DNA from: Chamaecrista fasciculata
Lineage: Eukaryota > Streptophyta > Magnoliopsida > Fabales > Fabaceae
DNA length: 64,000 bases
Assembly (NCBI GenBank): GCA_003254925.1
Contig: QANZ01006149.1
Span: 124,001 to 188,000 of the forward strand
Direction: 5' to 3'
The translations under genes were made by a program, and so were the position numbers. This document shows, one piece after another, positions 50,298-61,429 of this stretch. Within the stretch, counting starts at the first letter, position 1; each line of letters begins with the position of its first letter. The notes below the pieces were generated by a model. It was not told where the DNA came from and did no database searches. It worked only from the letters and a program-made list of their open reading frames with translations.

Positions 50298-50812
50298 GGT
50301 ATGGGATTTTAGGGTTTGGGGTTTTAGAGTTTGGGGTTTGGGGTTTAAGGTTTTAGGGTTTGGGGTTCAAGGTTTAGGGTTTGGGATTTTAGGGTTTGGG
50401 GTTTAGGTTAGAGTTTGGGGTTTGGTGTTTAGGGTTTTAGAGTTTAGGGTATGGGATTTTAGGGTTTGGGGTTTGGGGTTGTAGAGTTTAGGGTTTAAGG
50501 TTTTAGGATTTGGGGTTTGGAATTTTAGGGTTTGGGGTTTTACAATTTAGGGTTTAAGGTTTTAGGATTTGGGGTTTGGGGTTTGGGATTTTAGGGTTTA
50601 GGGTTTGGGGTTTTAGAGTTTTGGATTTGGGGTTCTAGGGTTTGAGGTTTTAGAGTTGAAGGACTAAATTGAAATGTTTAGAAGAATTTTGGGACACTTT
50701 ACAATTTTAGGATTTTACGGTTTAGGGTTTAGGTTTTAGGGGTTGGAGTTTAGGATTTTAGGATTTAGGGTTTAGGGTTTGGGGTTTAGGGTTTAGGGTT
50801 TTTAATACTTTT
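50298..50812. repeat. Degenerate telomere-like (TTTAGGG)n array, right arm
   Basis: Mirror of the left array in reverse orientation (TTTAGGGTTTGGGG and variants), with one non-telomeric unit near 50650-50700. It is shorter than the left arm, apparently by about one internal unit. Confidence 0.9.
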
Positions 50813-51229
50813 AAGGACTAAACTGGAATGTTTGGAAGAGTTTTGGAACATTTTACAATTTTATTTTGAGAATTTGGGCCTAAAATGAACGAAGATGATG
50901 AAAACGAGGTGAAATTGAGAATAATGAGATAAAAATATAACTCAGGGACCTATTTGAAATTTGAATGAAATATTTTTTTTATTATTAATGCTGATGTGGC
51001 ACGCACAGTTGGTTTTTTTTTTTTTTTCCAGTTTTCCAACTGCTGTGCCACGTCAGCAGTTAACGGCTTTCGGATCAATTTGACTAACTTTAGTAAAATT
51101 CGGGGACCTATTTGTCAATTTTCATAAATCAGGGACCAATCTGTCAGTGAACCAATAATCCGGGGACCAATTTGGGAGTTTACTCAAAACCAAGGAGTAA
51201 AACTTTTGAAAAAGATTTATGACATACTT

Positions 51230-51302
51230 GTAAGAGAAAAAAGATAAAGGACTGTATTACAAATTACCCTAAAGATAAAGGACCAAAATTACACTTTGGC
51301 CT
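51230..51302. mobile_element. End fragment of a MULE-like element
   Basis: Read on the minus strand, GGCCAAAGTGTAATTTTGG and CCTTTATCTTTAGGGTAA resemble the left end of the element at 42027. Its other end was not found with confidence, though TAATTTACCC near 48883 may be part of it, in which case the fold-back element sits inside an older one. Confidence 0.45.
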
Positions 51303-52690
51303 AAATAATTTAATTCATCTAAATCACCTAACAAATATTAAATGGCATATATTGCATTTAATTTCAGTGTATTATTATTTTTATCTTCTTTTGAGATAAA
51401 TAATGAATATAAAGAAGAATTCATATATGAGAATTAATTATAATTCGTTACTATATATATAAAGACATTAAAATAATATATGATCAGACATGCCATAAAA
51501 TTTGATATCAAATCAAATATTAAGATAAGAGTAATGTTTAAAAATCTGGAATGATTATTGAATTGATCAATATACTATTTTAAAGTTCAATAATCCAATC
51601 TCAGAAAAAAAAAAAAAGTTCAATGATCCAATCGTAATTTAATCTTGGTCAGACAGATGATAAATATATATTAAAAGTTTAATATAATAAATAATAAATT
51701 AATTATGGTTTTGTTTATTTCAATACTATATAAAAACAATAATATAAAATGTATGATACAAAATAATTTCATATATTTTATAAAATATCTTGGTTTTGAG
51801 AGTTTTTTTTTCTGTATATTTTTTGTCTAATTTCTTATTGCGGTTAAGATTAAGATTATATTATATGTTTGATATTTTAAAATGCTCCAAAATTTGATAT
51901 TAAAGAAATTTTTTGATCTTATAATGTTTACTTTAATGTTTTTGTACAAAAAATATACAATAATGACATAATTTTGGCTTGAAGCTTAAAAAAATAAATC
52001 ATGAATTGATTCAACCATCGATTGTTCTAGTTTTAGATCAGTTAATTTTATAGTTCTTCTAGATATGATTAGACATCAATTCTTAGTCTGTTCGGAGGTT
52101 TAATTCTCTCAACTATGAATAAGAGTTTTTAAAATAAAAAAAGAAAATAAAATTATAAATGTTTACAATATATAAACTAAATTGAAAATTAAGTAATCGT
52201 AAATTTTATTTGTTAAGAGTGCTAAAATACAATATTCTATTTTTAATGTTAGAAAAGCAAAGAAAATGAATGAATTAACGGTGCGTTGTTATATCACATG
52301 TCGTAGTATCTCAATGTTGGCATGATAATAATAGATATCAGAGATGTAAGATGCATATGTTTGGTATTTGTGAATAACATCAATCTTCTTTAAATTTTCT
52401 GTTTGTCCCTATTAACATCTTAAAAATATACATTGATATTTTTAAAATAAATATATAAATAATTATACGATAATACATATTCATTTATATTTCAATACTA
52501 AAAATAAATTATTTTATAATATTATAAGTAATTAAATTATAATAATATAGTAAATACTAGTTTTAATATAAAAATTGTCAAAATAAAATATCATCAATCA
52601 AGTGTCAAAATAAATGTTATAAAATAAAAAAAAATAAATGTTATAAAAAAATATCTAAAAAAATAACATAAAATTAACAAAAAGAAAGAC
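51303..52690. other. AT-rich spacer
   Basis: No gene or clear element. Confidence 0.4.
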
Positions 52691-53000
52691 AAAATCTGTT
52701 ATTTGGTCCCTAAAATTACACTAAGTTAGCTAATTAGTTTCTAAATAATCGAAATACATGAGTTGGTCCTTGAATTTGAACTAATTTTATATTTTTTTTC
52801 CCTAAATTTACACTTAATATTTTTTTATCCCTGAATTTGTGCTATTTTTTTTTGTCCTTGAATTTGAAACTAAGGACTAAATTATTAACAATTGCAATAA
52901 TTTATGGAATGTGTCATATATTTTAATTATTCATGGACAAATTAGTTTACTCGTCATAAGTTTAGGGACAAAGTAGTAAGTTTTACTAGAAAAACAAATC
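52691..53000. mobile_element. Diverged MULE-like 'GGTCC/GGACC' end pair
   Basis: The left side reads TTATTTGGTCCCTAAAATTA and the right side TAAGTTTAGGGACAAAGTAG; these are imperfectly inverted. Boundaries uncertain. Confidence 0.35.
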
Positions 53001-53184
53001 AACAAAAAAGGGTAAAATTGGAACTTTAATTAAAAAATGTCTTTGCATGTGAGATGACATGGTTTTTGTGTTGTCATGAGATGACACATTTTTTTATTGT
53101 CATCTAATGACATTGTGTTATCTTGGATGTCAACATATGACGATATCATGTCATTACCAAACGTCAGTCATCAAACCATAGTAT

Positions 53185-53640
53185 ATAGGTTAAAGTGCAC
53201 TTTTAGTCCCATAAGTTTGGCTAAGGTCTCAATTTGGTCCCACAACTTTTTTGTTGCACTTTTGGTCCCGTATGTTTTGCTCAAGTTGCAGATTTGGTCT
53301 TGTGTTACACGTTTTATGCCATATCTTTGGTTCATATTACAGAATTGGTCCTATATTTTTTAGTAAGTTGCAGAATCAGTCCTATATCTTTGGGTTAAGT
53401 GCAGAATTAGTCTAATATATTTGGATCAAGTGAGACTAGCAGTGAAACTTTTTGCAAAGATATGAGACCAATTTTGCAACCTGACCAAAAGATATGAGAC
53501 CAAAAGTGATATGAGACCAAATCTGTAACTTTTTGCAAAAATATGGGACCAAAAGTGCAACAAAAAAAGTCATGGGATCAAATTGAAACCTGAGTAAAAG
53601 TTATGAGACCAAAAATATACTTTAACAATAAAAAAGAAGA
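53185..53640. mobile_element. Non-autonomous long-TIR element (MULE-like, GTTAAAGT ends)
   Basis: The left arm, GTTAAAGTGCACTTTTAGTC then AACTTTTTTGTTGCACTTTT, faces the complementary right arm ending GACCAAAAATATACTTTAAC. Arms of roughly 110-150 bp with mismatches. A related copy lies at 63370-63775. Confidence 0.65.
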
Positions 53641-53968
53641 TAAATTGCAAGATTCTTAGAAATTTGGAATTTTTTGCATTTTTGCCCTTTCCAAAAATGA
53701 AATAATGATGATGACACAGATTAACAGCCAAAAGAAAAAGAAGAGAATTAGAAGAATTGGTAGAGGTGTGTGTTTGAGGTAACAATAATTAAATAGAAAT
53801 TAAAATAATTATCTTTTCCTCAGTTTGGTGATTTTTGCCGGACGAGACAACCTACCAGTTGTTGCGGCTCTTTGAAGAGAGAGAAGCTTTTTTATAGTGC
53901 CACACACTCACAAGTCACAACTGCGATTGCTATTGCTAACCAAAATATTTCAGAATTCAGAGAGATTG

Positions 53969-54052
53969 ATGGCGAATGCTATGAAGATGGGATCTCAGAC
54001 TCTTATCACTCTTCACTTGTACTACTTCTACCACTCTCACTCCTCTTTTTGA
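53969..54052 (+). CDS. Upstream ORF in 5' leader of SHOU4-like gene B
   Basis: A 27-codon ORF beginning MANAMKMGSQTLIT; it diverges from the copy-A ORF after residue 14. The leader exon probably ends at 54071, and the leader intron runs to 55180. Confidence 0.55.
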   Translation: MANAMKMGSQTLITLHLYYFYHSHSSF

Positions 54053-55256
54053 CTTCCTCTTTCTCTCCAGGTACCCTTCCCTTGCTTTTACTTCTCTTTT
54101 ACTCCTTCTTTCACAATCTTCCCTCTCCCCATTATTCATAACTAGATCTTTATTATTGCATCCATACTCTTCTTCACCTGGGGATGTGGGTCTCTTTGTT
54201 TCTTGATTCCACCTCTAAAATTCTCAAATTTTGTATTTCTACCCATGATTACGTTTCTGATGTGCAAATTCGTTGCAAGTCGATCTCATTTCAAACATGG
54301 GTTATTTATGATTATTCTTTTTTGCTTTTGCCTGTTTTGGTGCTATGTGGCTACTGAAGGTGGAATTAGTTCTATTTTTGAACAAGGGGATTTGTCTTTT
54401 TTCCCACATTGCAATACAAGAGTTTATCTAACATTGCTCTAAAAATATCTCTAGATCCCGGAGCATTCTTACATTTTCGGTTTTTTTCTTCCCTGTAGCC
54501 CAACTTTAAGAGATCCACGTAGCTTTGCGTCTGAAATCTCTATTTAGGTCAGATCCGTTAATAGTATCTTCAGTTTTGTTTATGATGGTTTAGCATCTGT
54601 TCATTTTCCATTGTTTTATGGCAGGGTCTAGTTCTGTTCATAGATACTTTAAAGTTTATAGTCGTTTTTTGTAATCATCCAAAGACAGAAAATGGAGACT
54701 CTCTCCCATTAGTTTCATATGTTAGTCCTTGTTAAATTATACATTACTCACAGTCTTTTACAGGATTCCGTGGCTATTCTTCCTTCTCCTTCTTTATTTA
54801 GGATTATGCAAACAGAATGATAGAATTTAGTATAGATAACAGATGGCTGTATTACACTGTAATTTTTTGGAACTTTTTTTTTAAGGATTAAGATACTTAA
54901 CTAGCATAGGTTTGTGCAAAGCTTTGCTCTTTGCTTGCTAATGTTAAATAAATCCCAGTAAATTGAAATTATTCCTATTTCTCTCTCTTTTATAATTTTA
55001 ATTATTAATTTTTTAATATTACTGACATACTGTTGTTACTTATTGCATGTCTTCTGGTGTCTTAAACTTCTGGCAATGTTTAACTTTCTCACTTGACTCT
55101 CTCTACCTAGATTTGTTTTTTTTAATATTCAATTGATCAAATTTTGTTTACATTGTCTTTGTTCAATTCACTGTTTGCAGTATTTGAATACCACTTCAGC
55201 ACATTGAAACTGTTTCTTATTGTGGTGTTTCTTCTGGGCTGGATTGAAGAAGCTCG

Positions 55257-58200
55257 ATGGGTTCAAGATTCCCATCTCATCAGCTCAGTAATGGCCTGTA
55301 TGTATCAGGCCGTCCTGAACAGCCGAAAGAAAGGACTCCTACAATGAGCTCAGTTGCAATGCCCTACACTGGTGGTGACATAAAAAAGTCAGGAGAACTA
55401 GGGAAAATGTTTGATATCCCTGCAGATGGTTCTAAATCTAGAAAATCTGGCCCATTGAATAGTGCTCCTTCTAGGACTGGATCATTTGCTGGTGCTGCTT
55501 CACATTCTGGACCTATCACCCCAAATGCAGCAGCTCGTGCTGCTTATGTTACATCAGGTAATATCTCTGGTGGAGGCATGTCTGCTTCAGCCTCAAAGAA
55601 GACCAACTCTGGTCCGTTGAATAAACATGGGGAACCAATTAAGAAGTCATCTGGCCCTCAGCCAGGTGGATATTCTCGCCAAAATTCTGGTCCAATTCCA
55701 CCAGTTCTTCCTACCACCGGCCTTATTACATCAGGCCCTCTAAATTCATCTGGGGCTCCAAGGAAGGTATCTGGTCCATTAGAGTCCATGGGATCAATGA
55801 AATCACATAGTTCCTCTGTTGCTCACAGTCCAGCTGTGACCACTCTTAGCTTAGATGATGAATATTCCTTCAGGAGTAACTTCCCTAAGCCAATTTTGTG
55901 GTCTGTAATTCTGATTTTTGTCATGGGATTCATTGCTGGTGGTTTTATAATGGGAGCTGTCCACAATGCCATCCTTCTCATTGTTGTAGTAATCCTTTTT
56001 GCTGCTGTTGCTGCTTTATTCACTTGGAATAGTTGTCGTGGGAGGAAAGCCATTGTTGGTTTCATTTCTCGTTATCCTGACGCTGAGCTTAGAACTGCTA
56101 AGAATGGGCAATTTGTGAAAGTTTCTGGGGTATGTTATCAATTAGTATTGACATGTACAATTGAATATGCATAAAGACAAGGGAAAGGCACTAGAAAACA
56201 CACACGCCCATGCCCCACCAACCTTTCCCTTGTGGATTCATTTGTTTTTTCAACTGTTGTTAGTTGGATAAGTGATTTCTATTTAACTGATGCTTTGGTA
56301 ATTGTGACTTGAATGGTTGGCTGGTGTCTTTTGTATGTAACTGTATCATTCTGCTGTTTTATGTTGCTATATATATGCATAACTGAGAGAAATGGACCAA
56401 CAATTTGTTGTGTGTGCCTTTTGAAGGTGGTTACCTGTGGTAATGTTCCACTTGAATCTTCTTTCCGGAAAGTCCCTCGATGTGTCTACACATCGACAAG
56501 TTTGTATGAATATCGGGGATGGGATTCAAAAGCAGCCAACCCTAAGCATCGTCGTTTTACATGGGGTATCAGGTCGTCTGAGGTACTTGCAATATTCTGT
56601 TGATTTTCCTTTCTTCACAACTTGATTGGGTTTTCAATGTTAGATTTCTTTAGCTAGTTTAAGCATATAACGGCTAAAGATTAGTTTTTGAGACTTCTCT
56701 ATATCTTTGGACATGAAGATCAATTAGATCTTGCGCTTTCTCATTGGGTGCATTTGGCTTATGTGAATATATATTTTTTTCCATCTCCTTGTTTTTAAGA
56801 TCTCTCCTGTCATCTTAGCCTAGTAACCTAACACTCTTCTGTTGTCTTAACCTAATAATCTTACTTTATTTCTGTGTATTCCTTGCAATCACCACCTTTA
56901 TTCATTCCTATTTATACTTAAAAAGCCTGTTTCTCAGGTGCCCTTTACTTGCACCTCCATGAACTGGTGAACCCAACTTCTGCTCCTTGTACACTTGTGT
57001 GTGTGTGTGCATGCACAAATCTTTCCATAATTTAAACTTATTTGCTGATTCACTCATATATTGTAAGCTTAAGGTCTAATTTTAGAGTTCCCCCTTTTGT
57101 CATTCTTCTTCCTAATGCCCAGAGTTTAACTTTAATTAGTTGAATTTGGTTTTTAGGTATTTCTTGCCCTTTTTCTTGTTTTTTATTTTTATTGAGTGCA
57201 TGTGGGTAGTCAACTAACTGTTGATGAGAAAATCAAGAGAACTTCTTTTTGCATATCTGATGGTTGCTTCTATTTTATAAAAAAATGGAACTGATTTTCT
57301 TATTAATGTTTGCCTAGTTGCATTTACTTTTCAAAGAGTAGGATGCATTTTAGCGGAGATGGATGTTGAAGGCTTTGGGCCACTGAGTTCATACCTTTTA
57401 AAATTTGGTGGCTCATGACCAGAGTAACTGTTGTGAGAGTATGCTGTTACTACTTACTATTATTCTTTTATAAAGTGTATCTTCATGCCTCATGTGATCT
57501 AAGTATTCTGTATACAGCTATTTTCTTATGGCAGTCATCCATTTAAACCTATTGAACTAATTTCATATGTGAGCCAGATTGCTTGTACGGAGTTGCTGCT
57601 TGTGCATATGAGGAATTGTGGTCTAATCTATGAGAGAGACTTGAGTTTTTTAAGTATTTAAATTCTTTTTGATGCAGAGGCACGTGGTTGACTTCTACAT
57701 TTCTGATTTCCAATCTGGATTGCGAGCATTGGTTAAAACAGGCTATGGTGCTAGGGTGACTCCTTATGTTGATGATTCTATTGTAATTGATGTCAACCCA
57801 GCCAATAAAGACATGTCCCCTGAGTTTCTTCGATGGTTGGGTGAGAGAAATCTTTCAAGTGATGATCGTATAATGCGATTGAAAGAAGGGTAAATTACTT
57901 CTTCTGGCTAGAGTTGAAATTTTCTTGGTCATCCATTGATAGGACCGGGTATATTTATGGTTAATTCATTTCCAATAGTGTTGGTGAGGTTAGGACTAAA
58001 CATAATTTGTGTCATGCATCATGATAGTTATGACAATAACAGGTAGCCTGTTATAATATTTGGACATCAACACTAAATGGAGAAGATATTCTTGTTAAAG
58101 TTCCCAAAAACTGTTTCTGTAGGTACATCAAAGAAGGCAGCACAGTTAGCGTAATGGGAGTTGTTCAGAGAAATGATAATGTGCTTATGATCGTCCCTCC

Positions 58201-58315
58201 ACCGGAGCCTTTGGCTACAGGTTGCCAATGGGCTAAATGTATATTTCCCGCTAGCCTTGAAGGTATTGTTCTGAGATGTGAAGATACGTCAAAGATTGAT
58301 GTCATTCCAGTGTAG
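55257..58315 (+). CDS. SHOU4/SHOU4L-like membrane protein, copy B
   Basis: Exons 55257-56129, 56427-56582, 57678-57889, 58123-58315 give 477 residues with the same layout as copy A: a disordered N-terminus with seven SGP motifs, two membrane segments and a conserved C-terminal domain. By eye only four residues differ from copy A: R44K, R207S, C261R and A267V. Three of these cluster around the membrane hairpin (before segment 1 and just after segment 2). All splice sites are intact and the open frame is complete, so this copy looks functional. The leader intron and upstream ORF are retained, so regulation may be shared. Expected role as in copy A, a brake on delivery of cellulose synthase to the plasma membrane; inferred from homology. 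Confidence 0.93.
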
Positions 58316-59444
58316 TTATGCACAGAAAAAACTTGTTGTAAGGTTATTATTCTTCCCCACATGAAAAAATCAATGCTCGTTTGAAGCCTGAGAGTGATGA
58401 TTTTCCACTCTACATCTTTGTTCCACTGTCCACACTAAACTCGTAGCTTGTTGTATAGCTAATGGTTAATTCTTATTCGTTTATTTTTGCCAAGGATGTG
58501 GTTTCATGTAGTGAGACAAGTTGTGCTACTTGCTGTTTTCTTCTGGCAAGGGAGTCTCTATCTTAAGTCATAACCAATGGTTGGCTTTCTTTGCTGCCTG
58601 ATCTTGCTTTACTCCTTCTCAATGTACTAATGTATCAAAGTGTAAGAGGCATACCAAATAATCTTTTTTCTTTGTGGGAATAATCTACCTATCAAATGGA
58701 CCAAACAATCAGTGTAATTATTGAGTTTACTGTCGGAACTTGAAGATCATAGTTTGTGATTATTTACCTTAGTCCTCAAGCACAAAAGAATGTTGCTACT
58801 TGTTTCTTACACACTTTTGCTTAATTCGTATGGTATACGTTTACTAAATGCTTTGCAGAAACGTAATTTGAGAGAAATGGTTTACTTTTCGGCTACTGGT
58901 TGGTTTTTCTGTTATAGATATAAAAGCTAAAAGGCATGGAATTCGAATGTAAAGTAAACTTGTCATGAAGCTTTGGAAGTTATCTTTAGGTAAAAGTATC
59001 TCTTTTTGGAATCGAATTTTATGTCAATTTTGGATTTTGTTCCCAAAATTTGTTTAGGCTTTCGATTTTGAAAATCAAGTTGAGAATTGATATAAATTTT
59101 GAAGAGGAAATAAATATAGTTTGATGTTGTTTTTATTATATAAATGGGTAATGGGTAACTAGAGTATGGAAAGTTGAGGAGGAATGAAGAGTTCGTGAAA
59201 GTAGGAAGAAAGAATACAAGTGCGAGGAATTGAGAGGATGATTAATGACGATTCTTGAGTCAAGCTGGCATCTTGCGGTATGCACAACTAAAAAGTATCG
59301 TGTTGAAGTTGTGAGTTAAGTTGATGGGGTTGTAATATAAAAATAAGAATAGATATGAAAAGGAAAGAAAGGAAGGAGATAGTAGTAAAATATTGATGAA
59401 TGAAACGTGGATAGGAAAGGAAAAGGCAAAGCAAAAGGGGGGAG

Positions 59445-59510
59445 GCCACGTAATGAAGAACGTGTCGCGAAACCAGCATACCTGGAGAAAAAGGGGAAGT
59501 ATATATAAAT
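59445..59510 (+). promoter_or_regulatory. Promoter of the small secreted-protein gene: ABRE-like motifs and TATA box
   Basis: GCCACGTA (59445-59452) and a canonical ABRE core ACGTGTC (59460-59466) lie 36-58 bases upstream of a TATA box TATATAAAT (59502-59510), itself 36 bases before the start codon. This suggests abscisic acid or stress responsiveness; inferred from motifs only. Confidence 0.6.
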
Positions 59511-59545
59511 ATAGTGGCACTTGGTATTGGATAGTTATACACAAA

Positions 59546-60067
59546 ATGAAAATGGATAAAGTGTGCATATTCCTTTGGCTGTCTATTACTATTACTACTG
59601 CTGCTGCTACTAGTGGAGATAATAATGAAGGGAAGCAGAAGCAGGCGTCGTTTTGGGAGTGGAAGAGACTTGAAAGTGCATATTCTGTGTATTCCATGCT
59701 ATGCTCTGCGAGTAGTTGGCAGTGGCAGATATTTAAAGAGCTTGTTAAACAAGCCTATTCGCGTCTCTTTCCAGCTCCCAATCTAGAGTAAGCTTGCTTG
59801 CTTGCTTCACCAATATACTTTTTCCTTCCTTATAATTAATTATAGAGAGAATCAAAATGAGGTTTGAATTTGTGCAGCTTCAGAAGAGACGAAGGTGAAG
59901 CAGAAACAGGGGGGGAAAAGTTGAAAGAAGCAATAGCCAAAAGTGTAGGAAAGAGCAAATCAAGTGTGGAAGATACTGCAAAATCTGCAGCCCAAACCCT
60001 TCACAAGCTCAAGAACGCCGTGTTAAATCATGCCCAACCACAACATCATCATCAAAATGAGCTCTGA
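59546..60067 (+). CDS. Small secreted LEA-like protein (143 aa), function unknown
   Basis: Two exons, 59546-59787 and 59878-60067 (GA|C across the junction makes Asp). The N-terminus, MKMDKVCIFLWLSITITTAA, is a clear signal peptide with likely cleavage near AAATS. A Trp/Tyr-rich middle (FWEWKRLESAYSVYSMLCSA, SSWQWQIFKELVKQAYSRLF) follows. The C-terminal half is a Lys/Ala/Ser-rich helix (KLKEAIAKSVGKSKSSVEDT, AKSAAQTLHKLKNAVLNHA) of LEA-like composition, ending in a His-rich tail. The promoter carries ABRE-like elements. In Arabidopsis the neighbour of SHOU4L (At1g16860) is At1g16850, a small stress-induced membrane or secreted protein; this gene may be its counterpart, but I have not compared sequences. 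It is present only beside SHOU4 copy B. The start could also be the Met two codons downstream. Confidence 0.72.
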
Positions 60068-60582
60068 TCTCTCTCTTTCTGTAAAACGTTGCAACTTCAC
60101 TACATAAATATTATGCATCACAGCTTTTCATTCTGCTTCTACTTCTACTTCTACTTCTACTTCACACCTAATATGACTCGCCTGGAGAATACTTCAAATT
60201 GGATACTACCACCTCCCGATTTGATCATGTACAAACAAGATTGTTAGAGTTACCGTACATACAATTCACAAAATAAAAGATACTTCTTGTAATTAAAGAT
60301 ATTGAGGAAAAATAATTGGAGAAATTCGTGGAAAGAAAATAACATTAGTTGTATTGATCAAATATAAGATAATTCAATAAATTAAAGATATTCTTACCGA
60401 AAAAAAAATAAATTAAAGATATGGGAGGAAAAATAGTTGGAGAAATTCGTGGAAAAAATTTTTGGTTGTTGTCTTTCTTGTAGAGAAAAATAGAAGTTGA
60501 AAAGAGGAAAAAAGTAGGATAGCAAGACAACAAAAAGAAGGGAACAGTAGGACGCAGCTTGTTCATCTCTTGTTTATAGCTT
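60068..60582. other. 3' flank of the small secreted-protein gene
   Basis: A short (CTTCTA)n-type tract near 60136-60162. Two near-identical ~40-bp segments (AGATATTGAGGAAAAATAATTG near 60297 and a relative near 60416). No gene. Confidence 0.4.
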
Positions 60583-60923
60583 GTCACAATACATATTCAT
60601 AAATTTAAAAATCAATTTTTTTTGACTTATTCATAAATTTCAAAATATAAAATCAATTTTTTTTGTGACTTATTCATAAATTTCAAAATATAAAATTAAT
60701 TTTTTTTGACTTTATCCTGACAAACAATATAAAGTAATATCATATATGACATATATTATAAATAGATATACTAATTTTTAAAATTTTAATAAAATTGATT
60801 AATTTTAAATATTTATATTTATAAATATATGTCGTGTCGTGTCATATATTTTAAAAATTTAACGTGTCAGTGTGTTCGTGATTGTATTGTGTCCCGTATT
60901 TGTGTCAGTGTTCATACTTTATA
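60583..60923 (+). mobile_element. MITE copy E (GAAGCATGGACAC family), decayed
   Basis: Related to copies A-D over ACATATTCATAAATTT, TATGACATATATTAT and GTCGTGTCGTGTCATA, ending in a worn terminus (GTGTTCATACTTTATA). The left terminus is not recognisable. It contains a tandem triplication of a ~40-bp unit (TTATTCATAAATTTCAAAAT and following). Oldest copy in the window. Confidence 0.7.
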
Positions 60924-61429
60924 AATCATCTCCGTTTGGCTTGATGATTCAAATCGTTGAGCCTTGAGCTGTTATCATTTAACACACTTATTAATTTGTA
61001 GGATTAACGAAATAGTTTTAATCCTTATAAAAGGATTTGATGTCCAAATATTTGAAGCTAGGTGTGGAGTTAGTGGGGTACAAATGAGTTTTTGAATAAA
61101 ATCGTAATAAAAATGAAAGGCTAAAGTTTTAAGATATAAACTCAAAGGTCTTACATTGAATATGTAAAGACATATTCTCTGGAAATGGATACAATCCCGA
61201 ACATAGATGCGACCCTCTTCAAATATTTTAGTAGTCTGGCATTGTATGAAAAATTTGATATGCATCTAATGATTATGGTTATAGTCCATTCATATGGCTT
61301 ATTGGACAATGAATTTTTTTGAAAATCCCTGAAGGATTATAAGAAGCATGTCAGATGTCTTGTTTAATAAAGATGAATAAAATACTATGGGTTTGAAAAA
61401 AAAAACCGGGACATATGTGGTACAGTTGT

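Larger units (their letters stand above)
49069..51185. mobile_element. 2.1-kb fold-back Mutator-type element with telomere-like arrays in both arms
   Basis: It is bounded by a perfect 10-bp target duplication, AAAACCAAGG (49059-49068 and 51186-51195). The ends, GAGTAAACTCCC and GGGAGTTTACTC, begin inverted arms that extend for most of the element: ATTGGTCCCCGG, ACTGCTGACGTGGCACG and TTAGTCCTTAAAAGTATT have counterparts in reverse order on the right. The inner parts of both arms are degenerate CCCTAAA / TTTAGGG heptamers. A unique loop of about 150 bp (50141-50290) separates the arms. No transposase or open frame, so it is non-autonomous. Confidence 0.9.

Noticed and set aside
49468-50812. True chromosome end or recent chromosome-fusion scar
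   Set aside because: The arrays are degenerate, lie inside an element with a 10-bp target duplication, and are flanked by ordinary gene-bearing sequence.
53040-53180. Cluster of ATGACA/TGTCAT words
   Set aside because: Short, loosely spaced and not clearly inverted or tandem; could be chance in AT-rich DNA.
59260-59697. 145-codon minus-strand frame opposite the small secreted-protein gene
   Set aside because: It is antisense to a spliced gene with a signal peptide and a promoter; its Phe/Ser/Leu-rich composition is what the complement of that gene gives.
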